Assembly (NCBI GenBank): GCA_023391775.1
Contig: JAEWAG010000283.1
Location: 1 to 6,238, forward strand
DNA: 6,238 nt
Source: Pseudomonadota bacterium
Lineage (GTDB): Bacteria > Pseudomonadota > Gammaproteobacteria > Xanthomonadales > Xanthomonadaceae
Direction of reading: 5' to 3'
The translations under genes and the position numbers were made by a program. Each line of letters opens with the position of its first letter. The first letter of the stretch is position 1. Below the pieces are notes generated by a model. That model was not told the origin of the DNA, did not search any database, and saw only the letters and a list, made by a program, of their open reading frames with translations. This document shows positions 1 through 5,773 of the stretch, piece by piece.

Positions 1-826
1 GCTGGCGGTTCTCGGCCTCGTTGCCGCCGAAGATGCTGCCGTCGTATTCGTTGAAGCTGTCCACGTCCAGCGCGTGCGCTTCGAGCTTGGCCGAGTCGCC
101 CAAGGCCACGCCGCCGCGGAGGTTGTAAGAGGTGTTGCGGTAGCCGTCGCGGTCAGGCTCGTCGGCAAAGCAGCCGGCGCCCCAGCCGGCGGCGGTGCCG
201 CGGCAGGAATTGATGCCGTCGGTGCGCTGGCGCGCGGCGCGCAGGGACACCCAGCCGCGCTCGCCGCGCTGGCTGATGCTGCCGGCCACCTGCCGGAAGC
301 CATCGCTGCCAAAGCCGGCCATGGCGTCGTGGTGGAGGCCCTCGGGCGCCGAGCGGGTGAACACCTGGATCACGCCGCCGATCGCCTCCGAGCCGTACAG
401 GCTCGAATGCGGGCCACGCACGATCTCGATGCGCTCGATCTGCTCGACCGGCAGGTCCTGGAAGGTCGGCATGCCCGAGGTGGCCGAGCCGATGCGCACG
501 CCGTCCACCAGCACCAGCACCTGGTTGGAGGCGGTGCCGCGCACGAACAGCGAGCTGAGCTTGCCGAGGCCGCCCTGGTTGCCCAGGTTGATGCCGGCGC
601 GGCCACGCAGCAGGTCCTGCAGCGAGGTGGCCTGGCTGCGCTCGATGGCGGCGCGGTCGATGACCTGGACCGGGACCAGGCTGTCGCGCAGCGAGACCTC
701 GGTGCGGGTCGCGGTGACCACGACCTGGTCCAGGTCGGTCGCCGCACCGGTGGCGACGGCGGCAAGCGGGGCCGCGGCAAGGGCCACTCCCAGCGCCAGC
801 GGAAGGGGATGCAGATTGGACTTCAT
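1..826 (-). CDS. btuB: BtuB, TonB-dependent cobalamin receptor (N-terminal 275 residues; 3' end outside window)
   Basis: Outer-membrane receptor that imports vitamin B12 and corrinoids using TonB-transmitted energy. The frame is open from the ATG at 826 to the window edge, giving 275 codons; the family is about 600 residues, so most of the beta-barrel lies outside. Residues 1 to about 28 look like a Sec signal peptide (basic start, hydrophobic LALGVALAAAPLAAVA). A TonB box follows at 33-41 (DQVVVTATR). The plug domain includes LSSLFVRGT (90-98), VLVLVDGVRIG (103-113) and IERIEIVRGPHSSLYGSEA (130-148), all close to E. coli BtuB. The start is fixed by AGGAGA at 836-831, four bases before the ATG. 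The B12 riboswitch upstream makes cobalamin the likely ligand rather than a siderophore. Two cysteines, C208 and C219, lie early in the barrel and could form a loop disulfide (inference). Confidence 0.95.
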   Translation of the reverse strand, partial: MKSNLHPLPLALGVALAAAPLAAVATGAATDLDQVVVTATRTEVSLRDSLVPVQVIDRAAIERSQATSLQDLLRGRAGINLGNQGGLGKLSSLFVRGTASNQVLVLVDGVRIGSATSGMPTFQDLPVEQIERIEIVRGPHSSLYGSEAIGGVIQVFTRSAPEGLHHDAMAGFGSDGFRQVAGSISQRGERGWVSLRAARQRTDGINSCRGTAAGWGAGCFADEPDRDGYRNTSYNLRGGVALGDSAKLEAHALDVDSFNEYDGSIFGGNEAENRQ

Positions 827-830
827 GGTG

Positions 831-888
831 TCTCCTGGCGTCCGCGCACGCCCGCGCGGACAAAGCGGTGGGGGCTGCGGGCAGGAGA
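831..888 (-). promoter_or_regulatory. btuB translation-control segment: ribosome binding site, hairpin and anti-Shine-Dalgarno
   Basis: The btuB ribosome binding site lies in CAGGAGA (837-831). Upstream in the same leader, TCTCCTG (888-882) is its exact 7-base complement. Between them a strong hairpin folds: GTCCGCGCG/TGCGCGGAC at 861-840, nine pairs including one G-U, with a GGCG loop, ending three bases before the paired site. No U tract follows the hairpin, so it is not an intrinsic terminator. The arrangement suggests that the riboswitch acts on translation by exposing or masking the ribosome binding site. The conserved GGAGA in the 3' part of the aptamer (977-973) could pair with the same TCTCC, giving an alternative partner. 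The complementarity is seen; the switching mechanism is inference. Confidence 0.6.
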
Positions 889-960
889 TAGAAGCGACGG
901 AAGGGACGTGCGTGCACGGCGCGCTGCCGCCGCGACGCCCTCCGCATCGCAACCAGTCGT

Positions 961-1169
961 CTTCCAGGCCGGTCTCCGGGCTTGCAGGCGGCAGGCGCGA
1001 TGCCTGCTCCGTCGGGCGCCTTCCCATGCAGTGCACAGTGGCGTTTGCCCGAGGTTCTCCTGCTTACCGTTGCGGGGGCAGCGCCGGAATGGTTGCCCGG
1101 GCACATGGCCCGGGGCAGCGTCACCGGCTTCCCGTTTCAACCCGCCGCACAGCGCGGGTCACCTGAAAG
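961..1169 (-). ncRNA. Cobalamin riboswitch (B12 element)
   Basis: Read on the minus strand, the conserved blocks of the adenosylcobalamin aptamer appear in order. They are CAGGTG near 1165, GGGTTGAAACGGGAAGCCGG (1143-1124), the core CTGCCCCCGCAACGGTAAGC (1082-1063), GCCACTGTGCACTGCATGGG (1042-1023) and the 3' B12 box GCAAGCCCGGAGACCGG (985-969). A closing P1 helix can be drawn between CUUUCAGG (1169-1162) and CCUGGAAG (968-961), eight pairs with one G-U, which sets the ends. The element lies 134 bases upstream of btuB on the same strand. It is expected to lower BtuB synthesis when intracellular cobalamin is plentiful. It is on the opposite strand to cobT and cannot directly control that operon. 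Confidence 0.97.
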
Positions 1170-1174
1170 TGGCG

Positions 1175-1193
1175 GCAGTCTAAGCCAGACTGC
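1175..1193. promoter_or_regulatory. 19-bp dyad in the btuB/cobT divergent intergenic region, with possible btuB -10
   Basis: GCAGTCT (1175-1181) and AGACTGC (1187-1193) are perfect 7-base inverted arms around AAGCC. The dyad sits just upstream of the riboswitch 5' end and about 65 bases upstream of cobT. On the minus strand the inner end of the 1175-1181 arm contains TAGACT (1182-1177), a 4/6 match to TATAAT. Transcription starting 6 to 7 bases downstream would begin almost at the aptamer. No good -35 is seen. The dyad could be a protein operator, or chance in GC-rich DNA. Seen: the repeat. Inferred: promoter and operator role. Confidence 0.35.
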
Positions 1194-1226
1194 GCCGGGG
1201 AAGAAGCACGGCGTGGCGGCAGCCAC

Positions 1227-1232
1227 TAGAAT
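1227..1232 (+). promoter_or_regulatory. Candidate -10 element of the cobT-cobC-cobS promoter
   Basis: TAGAAT matches TATAAT at 5 of 6 positions and lies 25 bases before the cobT ATG, giving a leader of roughly 18 bases. No convincing -35 is found 16 to 18 bases upstream (about 1203-1210), so this is a weak or activator-dependent promoter at best. There is no other AT-rich hexamer between the riboswitch and cobT. Confidence 0.35.
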
Positions 1233-1257
1233 CGGGCGTTTTTGCGGGGCGTGCCGG

Positions 1258-2328
1258 ATGGAACTGCAATGGCTTGGGGTGGCGTGCCGCCCGCCGTCGG
1301 AGACGGTCCGCGCCGAGGCGGCCGCGCGCCAGCTGCGCCTGACCAAGCCGGCCGGCTCGCTGGGCAGGCTGGAACACGTCGCCATCGAGCTGGCCGCGAT
1401 GCAGGGGCGTGCACAGCCGCGGGCCGAGCGCATCCCGGTGCTGCTGTTCGCCGCCGACCACGGGATCACGGCGCAGGGCGTGTCCGCCTATCCGGCCGAA
1501 GTCACCGTGCAGATGCTGCACAACTTCGCCGCCGGCGGGGCCGCGATCGCCGTGCTTGCCCGCGAGTTGGGCCTGGAGCTGCATGTGCGCGATGTGGGCA
1601 CCCTGGGCCAGGCGGCGGTGCCGGGCGTGGCGGTCGATCGCGCACGCCATGGCACGGAAGACTTCAGCCGCACGTCCGCCATGGAGCTTCCGGACCTGGC
1701 CCATGCGCTGGAAGCCGGGAGGCGCGCTTTCAACGAGGCCGGTGCCGGCACGGCGGACCTCCTGCTCCTGGGCGAGATGGGCATCGGCAACACCACCTCC
1801 GCCAGCGCCCTGGTGGCCCTGCTGGGCCCGGCTCCCCTGGACGGGATTGTCGGCGCAGGAACGGGATTGGCGCCGGAGCGCATCCAGCACAAGCAGCGCG
1901 TGCTCGAGCAGGCGCTGGCCCTGCACGGCGAGGCGGTCACCGGTGCCACATCGCCGGCATTGGAGGCGATGCGGCGGGTGGGGGGGCTGGAGATCGCGGC
2001 CATGGCCGGCGCGATCATCCAGGCCGCGCATTGCGGCGTCCCGGTCCTGGTCGATGGATTCATCGTGTCCGCAGCCGCGCTGGCGGCGGTGCGGCTCAAT
2101 CCCTCGGTGCGACCCTGGCTGCTGTTCTCGCACCAGTCCGCCGAGCGCGGCCACGCGCAGGTGCTCGGACTGATGCAGGCCAGCCCGCTGCTGCGACTGG
2201 ACCTGCGGCTGGGGGAGGGCTCCGGCGCGGCGCTTGCGGTGCCGCTGGTGCGCATGGCCTGCGCCCTGCACAACCGCATGGCGACCTTCGAGGAGGCGGC
2301 GGTGAGCGACCGCGGGGCCGGCCGGTGA
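1258..2328 (+). CDS. cobT: Nicotinate-nucleotide--dimethylbenzimidazole phosphoribosyltransferase (CobT)
   Basis: Transfers phosphoribose from nicotinate mononucleotide to 5,6-dimethylbenzimidazole, giving alpha-ribazole 5'-phosphate for the lower cobalamin loop (EC 2.4.2.21); cytosolic. The 356-residue product matches the family length of about 350. Landmarks are LTKPAGSLGRLE near the N terminus, FAADHGI, GEMGIGNTT with E173, VGGLEIAAMAG, CGVPVLVDGF, FSHQSAE and LGEGSGAALA with E320. E173 and E320 correspond to the catalytic E174 and E317 of Salmonella CobT. The ATG at 1258 is chosen because it gives the family N terminus. The frame stays open upstream to 982, but that part lies antisense to the riboswitch. 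The ribosome binding site is poor (GGGG at 1246-1249). It is the first gene of a three-gene operon and its TGA overlaps the cobC start. Confidence 0.96.
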   Translation: MELQWLGVACRPPSETVRAEAAARQLRLTKPAGSLGRLEHVAIELAAMQGRAQPRAERIPVLLFAADHGITAQGVSAYPAEVTVQMLHNFAAGGAAIAVLARELGLELHVRDVGTLGQAAVPGVAVDRARHGTEDFSRTSAMELPDLAHALEAGRRAFNEAGAGTADLLLLGEMGIGNTTSASALVALLGPAPLDGIVGAGTGLAPERIQHKQRVLEQALALHGEAVTGATSPALEAMRRVGGLEIAAMAGAIIQAAHCGVPVLVDGFIVSAAALAAVRLNPSVRPWLLFSHQSAERGHAQVLGLMQASPLLRLDLRLGEGSGAALAVPLVRMACALHNRMATFEEAAVSDRGAGR

Positions 2329-2903
2329 TCGTCGACCTGCTGCGCCATGCCTCCACCGGTCGCCCCGGCCACCTGGACGGCGTCACCGACGTGGCCCTGC
2401 TGGCCGGCGCGGCGGACGGATTGGCGCGGCATTACAACGGGCGCGAGTGGTCGCAGGTGGTCAGCTCGCCCCTGGTCCGTGCACTGGACACCGCCCGCGC
2501 CCTGGCCACGACGCCCATGCGCATCGCGCCCGGCTGGCGGGAGCTGGATTTCGGTGACTGGGATGGCAGGCCGGCCCGCGAGATCCCCGCCGATGCGCTG
2601 GCCCGTTTCCATGCCGATCCGGGCGCGCATCCGCTGCCGGGCGCCGAACCCTGGGAGGCGTTCGCCGGGCGCATCGGCGCGGCCCTGCGGGACCTGCTGG
2701 GGGCGACCCCCGATCCCGCCCGGCCGATGCTGGTGGTCACCCATGCCGGCGCGATGCGCATGGCCCTGCGCTGCACCTGCGGCTGGGGCCTGGCCCAGAC
2801 CTGGGCGTTGCGGCTGGGCTACGGAACCCGCCTCCGCCTGCGGGTCGAGGCGGCGGCGGATGGCTCGCTGTGGGGCGAGGTACTGGAGCTGGAACAGCCA
2901 TGA
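2325..2903 (+). CDS. cobC: Alpha-ribazole 5'-phosphate phosphatase (CobC), histidine phosphatase family
   Basis: Removes the 5'-phosphate from alpha-ribazole phosphate or from adenosylcobalamin 5'-phosphate (EC 3.1.3.73); cytosolic. The 192-residue product has the histidine phosphatase layout: LLRHA with phospho-acceptor H8 and R7 beside it, SSPLVRALDTA with R52, ELDFGDWDG with E73, and THAGAMR with H140. The start is a GTG at 2325 that overlaps the cobT stop as GTGA. No in-frame ATG occurs near it and the family N terminus (strand, then RHA) begins here, so GTG is the best choice. Translation is probably coupled to cobT. The fold is shared with phosphoglycerate mutases, but its place between cobT and cobS makes the cobalamin role very likely. 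Confidence 0.92.
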   Translation: MIVDLLRHASTGRPGHLDGVTDVALLAGAADGLARHYNGREWSQVVSSPLVRALDTARALATTPMRIAPGWRELDFGDWDGRPAREIPADALARFHADPGAHPLPGAEPWEAFAGRIGAALRDLLGATPDPARPMLVVTHAGAMRMALRCTCGWGLAQTWALRLGYGTRLRLRVEAAADGSLWGEVLELEQP

Positions 2904-3628
2904 TCGCGCGCGAGCTCATCCTGGCGGTGCAGTTCCTGACCCGCCTGCCGACCCCGCAGGTCGCCGACTTCCAGGCCGACGACCTCACCCGCAGCGCGCG
3001 CTGGTTCCCGCTGGTCGGCCTGCTGGTGGGCGCCCTGGTCCTGCTGCCGGTATCGCTGCTGCAGGACCGGCCGCTGCTGGCCGGCGTGATCGGCCTGCTG
3101 GCGTGGGTCTGGGTCACCGGCGCGCTGCACCTGGACGGACTGGGCGACGTGGCCGATGCGCTGGGTGCCTCGCACCGCAACCCGCAGCGCTTCCTCGAAG
3201 TCCTCAAGGATCCGCACCTGGGCGTGTTCGGCACGGTGGCCATCGGCATGCAGATGCTGCTGAAGCTGGTGCTGCTGTGCGAGCTGGCACGGGCGGGCAG
3301 TCCCTGGGCGGTGCTGCTGGTGCCCGCATGGGGGCGGTGGGCGACCCTGGTGTGGAGCCGCCGGCTGCCGCCGCTGCAGGCGGGCATGGCCGAGCGCTTC
3401 GCCTGGAAGCTGGGCGTCGCCCCGTTATGGGTGTGGGGCGTGGCGCTGGCGACCGCCTCGCTCTGGCTGGGGCCGGTGCTGGTGCTGGCGCCGCTGGCCA
3501 CATGGGCGGGCGTGCATTACTGGAGGCGCACCCTCGGCGGGATTTCCGGCGACTGCCTGGGTGCCGGGACCGAGGTGATGGAAACGGCGATGCTGCTGGC
3601 GCTGGTCCTGGTGCCGCCGGCCCTGTGA
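2900..3628 (+). CDS. cobS: Adenosylcobinamide-GDP ribazoletransferase (cobalamin synthase, CobS)
   Basis: Integral inner-membrane enzyme that joins adenosylcobinamide-GDP with alpha-ribazole or its 5'-phosphate to finish cobalamin (EC 2.7.8.26). The product has 242 residues, against about 245-250 usual for the family. Features are an N terminus typical of CobS (AVQFLTRLPTP), the acidic HLDGLGDVADALGA motif (H77, D79, D83, D86), KDPHLGVFGT, and GGISGDCLGAGTE (213-225) near the C terminus. Several hydrophobic stretches (about 35-55, 60-78, 105-130, 135-150, 175-205, 228-242) fit a polytopic membrane protein. The ATG overlaps the cobC stop as ATGA, so translation is probably coupled. The 52-base gap to the convergent methionine sulfoxide reductase gene (3629-3680) contains no hairpin with a U tract that I can support as a terminator. 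Confidence 0.95.
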   Translation: MIARELILAVQFLTRLPTPQVADFQADDLTRSARWFPLVGLLVGALVLLPVSLLQDRPLLAGVIGLLAWVWVTGALHLDGLGDVADALGASHRNPQRFLEVLKDPHLGVFGTVAIGMQMLLKLVLLCELARAGSPWAVLLVPAWGRWATLVWSRRLPPLQAGMAERFAWKLGVAPLWVWGVALATASLWLGPVLVLAPLATWAGVHYWRRTLGGISGDCLGAGTEVMETAMLLALVLVPPAL

Positions 3629-3680
3629 CCGGGGCAATGTCGCACGCCGGCGCCGCCGCACAGGCCGGCCCTGTCGGGCT

Positions 3681-4166
3681 TCAGCGCAGCGACTGCACGA
3701 ACGCGGCGGCGATGGCTTCCAGCCCGGCCGGGTCGTCCGCGTCGAAGCGGTCCGGCTCCGGGCTGTCCAGGTCGAACACGCCGATCAGGCTGTCGCCATC
3801 GAACAGCGGGACCACCAGTTCCGAGCGCGAGGCCGAATCACAGGCGATATGGCCCGGAAAGGCATGCACGTCGGCCACGCGCTGGGTCTGGCCGGTGCGG
3901 GCGGCGGCGCCGCAGACGCCCTTGTCCAGCGGGATGCGCACGCAGGCCGGCAGGCCCTGGAACGGGCCGACCACCAGCTCGGTGCCGTCGTAGAAGTAGA
4001 AGCCGGCCCAGTTGAGCGACGGCAGCGCGTGGTAGACCAGGGCCGACAGGTTGGCCGCATTGGCGATGCGGTCGCGCTCGCCGTGCAGCAGGCCGCGGAC
4101 CTGGGCCAGCAGCTGGCCGTACTGTTCCGGCTTGTCGCCGGTGAGGGGAATGGAGGCGAATGACAT
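3681..4166 (-). CDS. msrC: Free methionine-(R)-sulfoxide reductase (fRMsr), GAF fold
   Basis: Reduces free L-methionine-(R)-sulfoxide to methionine with thioredoxin as likely electron donor (EC 1.8.4.14); a cytosolic repair enzyme. The product has 161 residues, the usual size. It is a single GAF domain: NLSALVYHALPSLNWAGFYF, then LVVGPFQGLPACVRIPL, GVCGAAA, HIACDSASRSELVVPLF and IGVFDLDSPEPDRFD. Cysteines C75, C85 and C109 keep the spacing (10, then 24) of E. coli YebR/MsrC C84, C94 and C118, where C118 is catalytic, so the active site looks intact. The start at 4166 fits the family N terminus. No Shine-Dalgarno sequence is seen; the frame is open far upstream but without resemblance to a protein. 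It is convergent with cobS and divergent from bioD; neither is functionally linked in an obvious way. Confidence 0.93.
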   Translation of the reverse strand: MSFASIPLTGDKPEQYGQLLAQVRGLLHGERDRIANAANLSALVYHALPSLNWAGFYFYDGTELVVGPFQGLPACVRIPLDKGVCGAAARTGQTQRVADVHAFPGHIACDSASRSELVVPLFDGDSLIGVFDLDSPEPDRFDADDPAGLEAIAAAFVQSLR

Positions 4167-4243
4167 CCGCGCATGGTACCGGCAGCCGCTGCCGCGCAGT
4201 GGACGTCGCGGCGGGACGCAGCGTGGTGCCGGTGGCATGTTCC

Positions 4244-4267
4244 GGCAGCGGGGCAGCGGGGCAGCGG
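4244..4267. repeat. Three tandem copies of an 8-base unit, GGCAGCGG
   Basis: Three exact, abutting copies occupy the 156-base divergent gap between msrC and bioD. An 8-base unit is prone to slippage, so copy number may vary between strains. It lies upstream of the candidate bioD -10 and where a bioD -35 would be expected. A regulatory effect is possible but unsupported. Confidence 0.8.
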
Positions 4268-4277
4268 CCAGCTTGCG

Positions 4278-4310
4278 TATCATCCGCCGCCCGGCCCGGT
4301 ATCGCGGGCC
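4278..4310 (+). promoter_or_regulatory. Candidate bioD -10 and leader dyad
   Basis: TATCAT at 4278-4283 matches TATAAT at 5 of 6 positions. A start near 4290 would give a leader of about 33 bases. No -35 hexamer is recognisable at 4255-4260, which falls in the tandem repeat. Downstream, GGCCCG (4293-4298) and CGGGCC (4305-4310) form a 6-base dyad that ends just before the GGAG ribosome binding site (4314-4317). I see no BirA-type (TTGTAAACC) or BioR-type operator. The assignment is tentative. Confidence 0.3.
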
Positions 4311-4322
4311 ACCGGAGTCGCC

Positions 4323-5000
4323 ATGGATCTGCGCAACATCGACCGCCTGTACGTGACCGGCACCGATACCGGCGCCGGCAAGACCGTGGCCAGCTGCGCG
4401 CTGCTGCACGCGCTGCGTGCGGCGGGGCGACGCGCGGTGGGCATGAAGCCGGTCGCCAGCGGCTGCGAGTTGATCGACGGCGCCTGGCGCAACGAGGACG
4501 CGCTTGCGTTGCAGGCCGCCAGCGAGCCGCGTCCGGCCTACGCCGACCTCAATCCCTACGCCCTGCCGGAGCCGCTGGCCCCGGAACTGGCCGCGCGTGC
4601 GGCCGGCACCGCGGTGGCGCTGCCGCCGCTGCTGGATGCCTTCGGCCGGCTGCGGGCCGCGGCGGACGTGGTGGTGGTCGAAGGCGTGGGCGGCTGGGCC
4701 GCACCGCTGGCCACGGCCCTGGACCAGGCCGACCTGGTGCGCGCGCTGGATGCGCCGGTGGTGCTGGTGGTGGGACTGCGCCTGGGCTGCCTCAACCATG
4801 CCCGCCTGACCGCGCGTGCGATTGCCGCCGACGGCTGCCGCCTGGCCGGATGGATCGCCAGTGAGGTCGATCCGCACATGGCGTGCCGCGATGGAAATTT
4901 CGAGCTGCTGCGCGCGCGGCTGGATGCCCCCTGCCTGGGTCGGCTGCCCTATTCGCCGGCCGCCGCTCCGGCGCAACTTGCCCTGCACCTTTCTTGCTGA
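4323..5000 (+). CDS. bioD: ATP-dependent dethiobiotin synthetase (BioD)
   Basis: Closes the ureido ring of biotin, turning 7,8-diaminopelargonate, CO2 and ATP into dethiobiotin (EC 6.3.3.3); cytosolic homodimer and the penultimate step of biotin synthesis. The 225-residue product equals E. coli BioD in length. Landmarks are the P-loop TGTDTGAGKT (12-21, K20), MKPVASGC with K42, NEDA with D59, NPYALPEPLAPELAA, VVVEGVGGW with E120, and VGLRLGCLNHARLT. The ATG at 4323 has GGAG five bases upstream, and the family N terminus starts here. It stands alone: no other bio gene is adjacent. It diverges from msrC and is convergent with the phasin gene. No U-tract terminator is seen on its strand directly after the stop. 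Confidence 0.96.
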   Translation: MDLRNIDRLYVTGTDTGAGKTVASCALLHALRAAGRRAVGMKPVASGCELIDGAWRNEDALALQAASEPRPAYADLNPYALPEPLAPELAARAAGTAVALPPLLDAFGRLRAAADVVVVEGVGGWAAPLATALDQADLVRALDAPVVLVVGLRLGCLNHARLTARAIAADGCRLAGWIASEVDPHMACRDGNFELLRARLDAPCLGRLPYSPAAAPAQLALHLSC

Positions 5001-5159
5001 CAGGAAGGAGGCGTCGGGCGCGGGCCGGGCGTGGCTGGGCAAACCGACGGGCTGGCATGGACCGGCAGGCACGCATCCGCCCCGGTCCGCGCAGGGAGCG
5101 GTCCGGACCGCGCCACCGCGCGCTGGCTCCAGCGCGTCCGCGATCGCCGCGGCGTGGGC
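5001..5159. other. Non-coding gap after bioD with two GC-rich inverted repeats
   Basis: No convincing reading frame is found on either strand. The segment has an exact 14-base palindrome GCGGTCCGGACCGC (5098-5111). Close by is CGCGCTGG/CCAGCGCG (5119-5136), which can form a tight seven-pair hairpin in RNA from either strand. Neither is followed by a U tract, so they are not classical terminators, though they may mark the 3' end of bioD mRNA. An AAGGAGG just after the bioD stop (about 5004-5011) has no plausible gene behind it. Confidence 0.45.
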
Positions 5160-5197
5160 AAAAAAAAGCCCGACAGCGGGAGGGGATGCTGTCGGGC
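5160..5197 (-). terminator. Rho-independent terminator of the phasin gene
   Basis: On the minus strand GCCCGACAGC (5197-5188) and GCTGTCGGGC (5177-5168) form a perfect ten-pair stem with a ten-base loop. Eight T residues follow directly (5167-5160). It lies 72 bases after the phasin stop codon. On the plus strand the stem is followed only by CGGTTTG, so it would terminate bioD transcripts weakly at best. Confidence 0.93.
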
Positions 5198-5269
5198 CGG
5201 TTTGCGCGGGGGAGGGGATCCGCGCAAAGGCTTGGAACTGTTCTGCCGGGTGGCCCCGGCGCGCCGGGA

Positions 5270-5659
5270 TCAGCGCTTGCCGCGGGGTGCCTTGCCGGCA
5301 GCGGTGGCCTGCGCCTGCTCGGTCACCGACTCGAACTGGCCCTTGGCCAGCTCGCCCAGGGCTTCGCCGGTCCGCAGGGTGAGGCCGATGACTTCCTGGC
5401 TGGCGGCGGCGACGCGCTCGGCGTTGTCGCGGGCCACCTGCAGGCCCTTCGGCCACAGGTCGCGGTAGGACTCCAGGTCGCGGGCGCCGGCCAGCTCGCC
5501 GAAATAGCTGGCGGTGGCTTCGACGTTCTTCTCCAGCGTGCGCAGCTGCACGCCGAACAGGGTCTCGGCGTTCTCCAGGGCCAGGCGGTTGACCCGCGCG
5601 GCGACTGCGGCGAACTGGTGGGTGTATGCGTTGAGCTGCTCGTTGAACTGGTAGGACAT
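5270..5659 (-). CDS. Phasin family protein (short, 129 residues)
   Basis: Phasins are small amphipathic helical proteins that coat polyhydroxyalkanoate granules; some act as general stress-linked proteins. The product begins MSYQFNEQLNAYTHQFA, is almost wholly helical in character, and carries ENAETLFGVQLRTLEKNVEATASYFGELA, a WPKGLQVARD segment, and SQEVIGLTLRTGEALGELAKGQFE, in the pattern of the Phasin_2 group. The tail is Ala-rich and ends in basic residues (GKAPRGKR). The ATG at 5659 is chosen because GGAG lies six bases upstream. An in-frame ATG at 5686 would leave only about four bases after the predicted transcription start and has no ribosome binding site. It has its own promoter and terminator, so it is probably monocistronic. 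No PHA synthase gene is in the window, so a granule role is inferred from the family only. Confidence 0.87.
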   Translation of the reverse strand: MSYQFNEQLNAYTHQFAAVAARVNRLALENAETLFGVQLRTLEKNVEATASYFGELAGARDLESYRDLWPKGLQVARDNAERVAAASQEVIGLTLRTGEALGELAKGQFESVTEQAQATAAGKAPRGKR

Positions 5660-5696
5660 GACTGGCTCCAGCACGGTTTGCTTCATGGTGCGACGC

Positions 5697-5728
5697 AGCA
5701 TAACCCGGCCGTTTGTGCAATGCAACAT
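5697..5728 (-). promoter_or_regulatory. Phasin promoter with overlapping TGCA-centred operator-like site
   Basis: On the minus strand TTGCAT (5725-5720) and TATGCT (5702-5697) are separated by exactly 17 bases, a good sigma-70 layout. Start of transcription would fall near 5690, giving a leader of about 30 bases before the ATG at 5659. Over the -35 lies ATGTTGCATTGCACAA (5728-5713), an imperfect dyad with a TTGCA-T-TGCA core. TGC/GCA-type dyads are typical of PhaR repressors, which control phasin genes and are released by PHA. The promoter geometry is seen; assignment to PhaR is inference. Confidence 0.6.
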
Positions 5729-5773
5729 CCGCCGTATGGGTGCATCCGGCTTTGTGAAGACAGCCATACGCAG

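Noticed and set aside
74..1183. Long open frame on the plus strand across btuB and the riboswitch
   Set aside because: It is antisense to btuB, whose signal peptide, TonB box and plug motifs are clear, and its translation is low-complexity Ala/Gly/Arg sequence typical of GC-rich shadow frames.
982..1257. In-frame N-terminal extension of cobT
   Set aside because: It runs antisense through the B12 riboswitch, resembles no CobT sequence, and the ATG at 1258 gives the family length and N terminus.
2291..2304. AGGAGG followed by GTG at 2302 as a possible cobC start
   Set aside because: That GTG is in the cobT frame, not the cobC frame; the sequence simply encodes Glu-Glu-Ala-Ala near the CobT C terminus.
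1488..2744. Long minus-strand open frame opposite cobT and cobC
   Set aside because: It is fully antisense to two recognised enzymes, has Ser/Arg/Ala-biased composition and no family motif.
3629..3680. Inverted segments around ACAGGCCGGCCCTGT as a bidirectional terminator between cobS and msrC
   Set aside because: Only about five pairs form and no U tract follows on either strand.
2347..3993. 548-codon plus-strand open frame across cobC, cobS and msrC
   Set aside because: It is a Pro/Arg/Ala-rich shadow in another frame of recognised genes.
5031..5468. Plus-strand open frame after bioD, near an AAGGAGG
   Set aside because: It crosses the phasin terminator and runs antisense to the phasin gene; composition is not protein-like and the AAGGAGG is not correctly spaced from its start.
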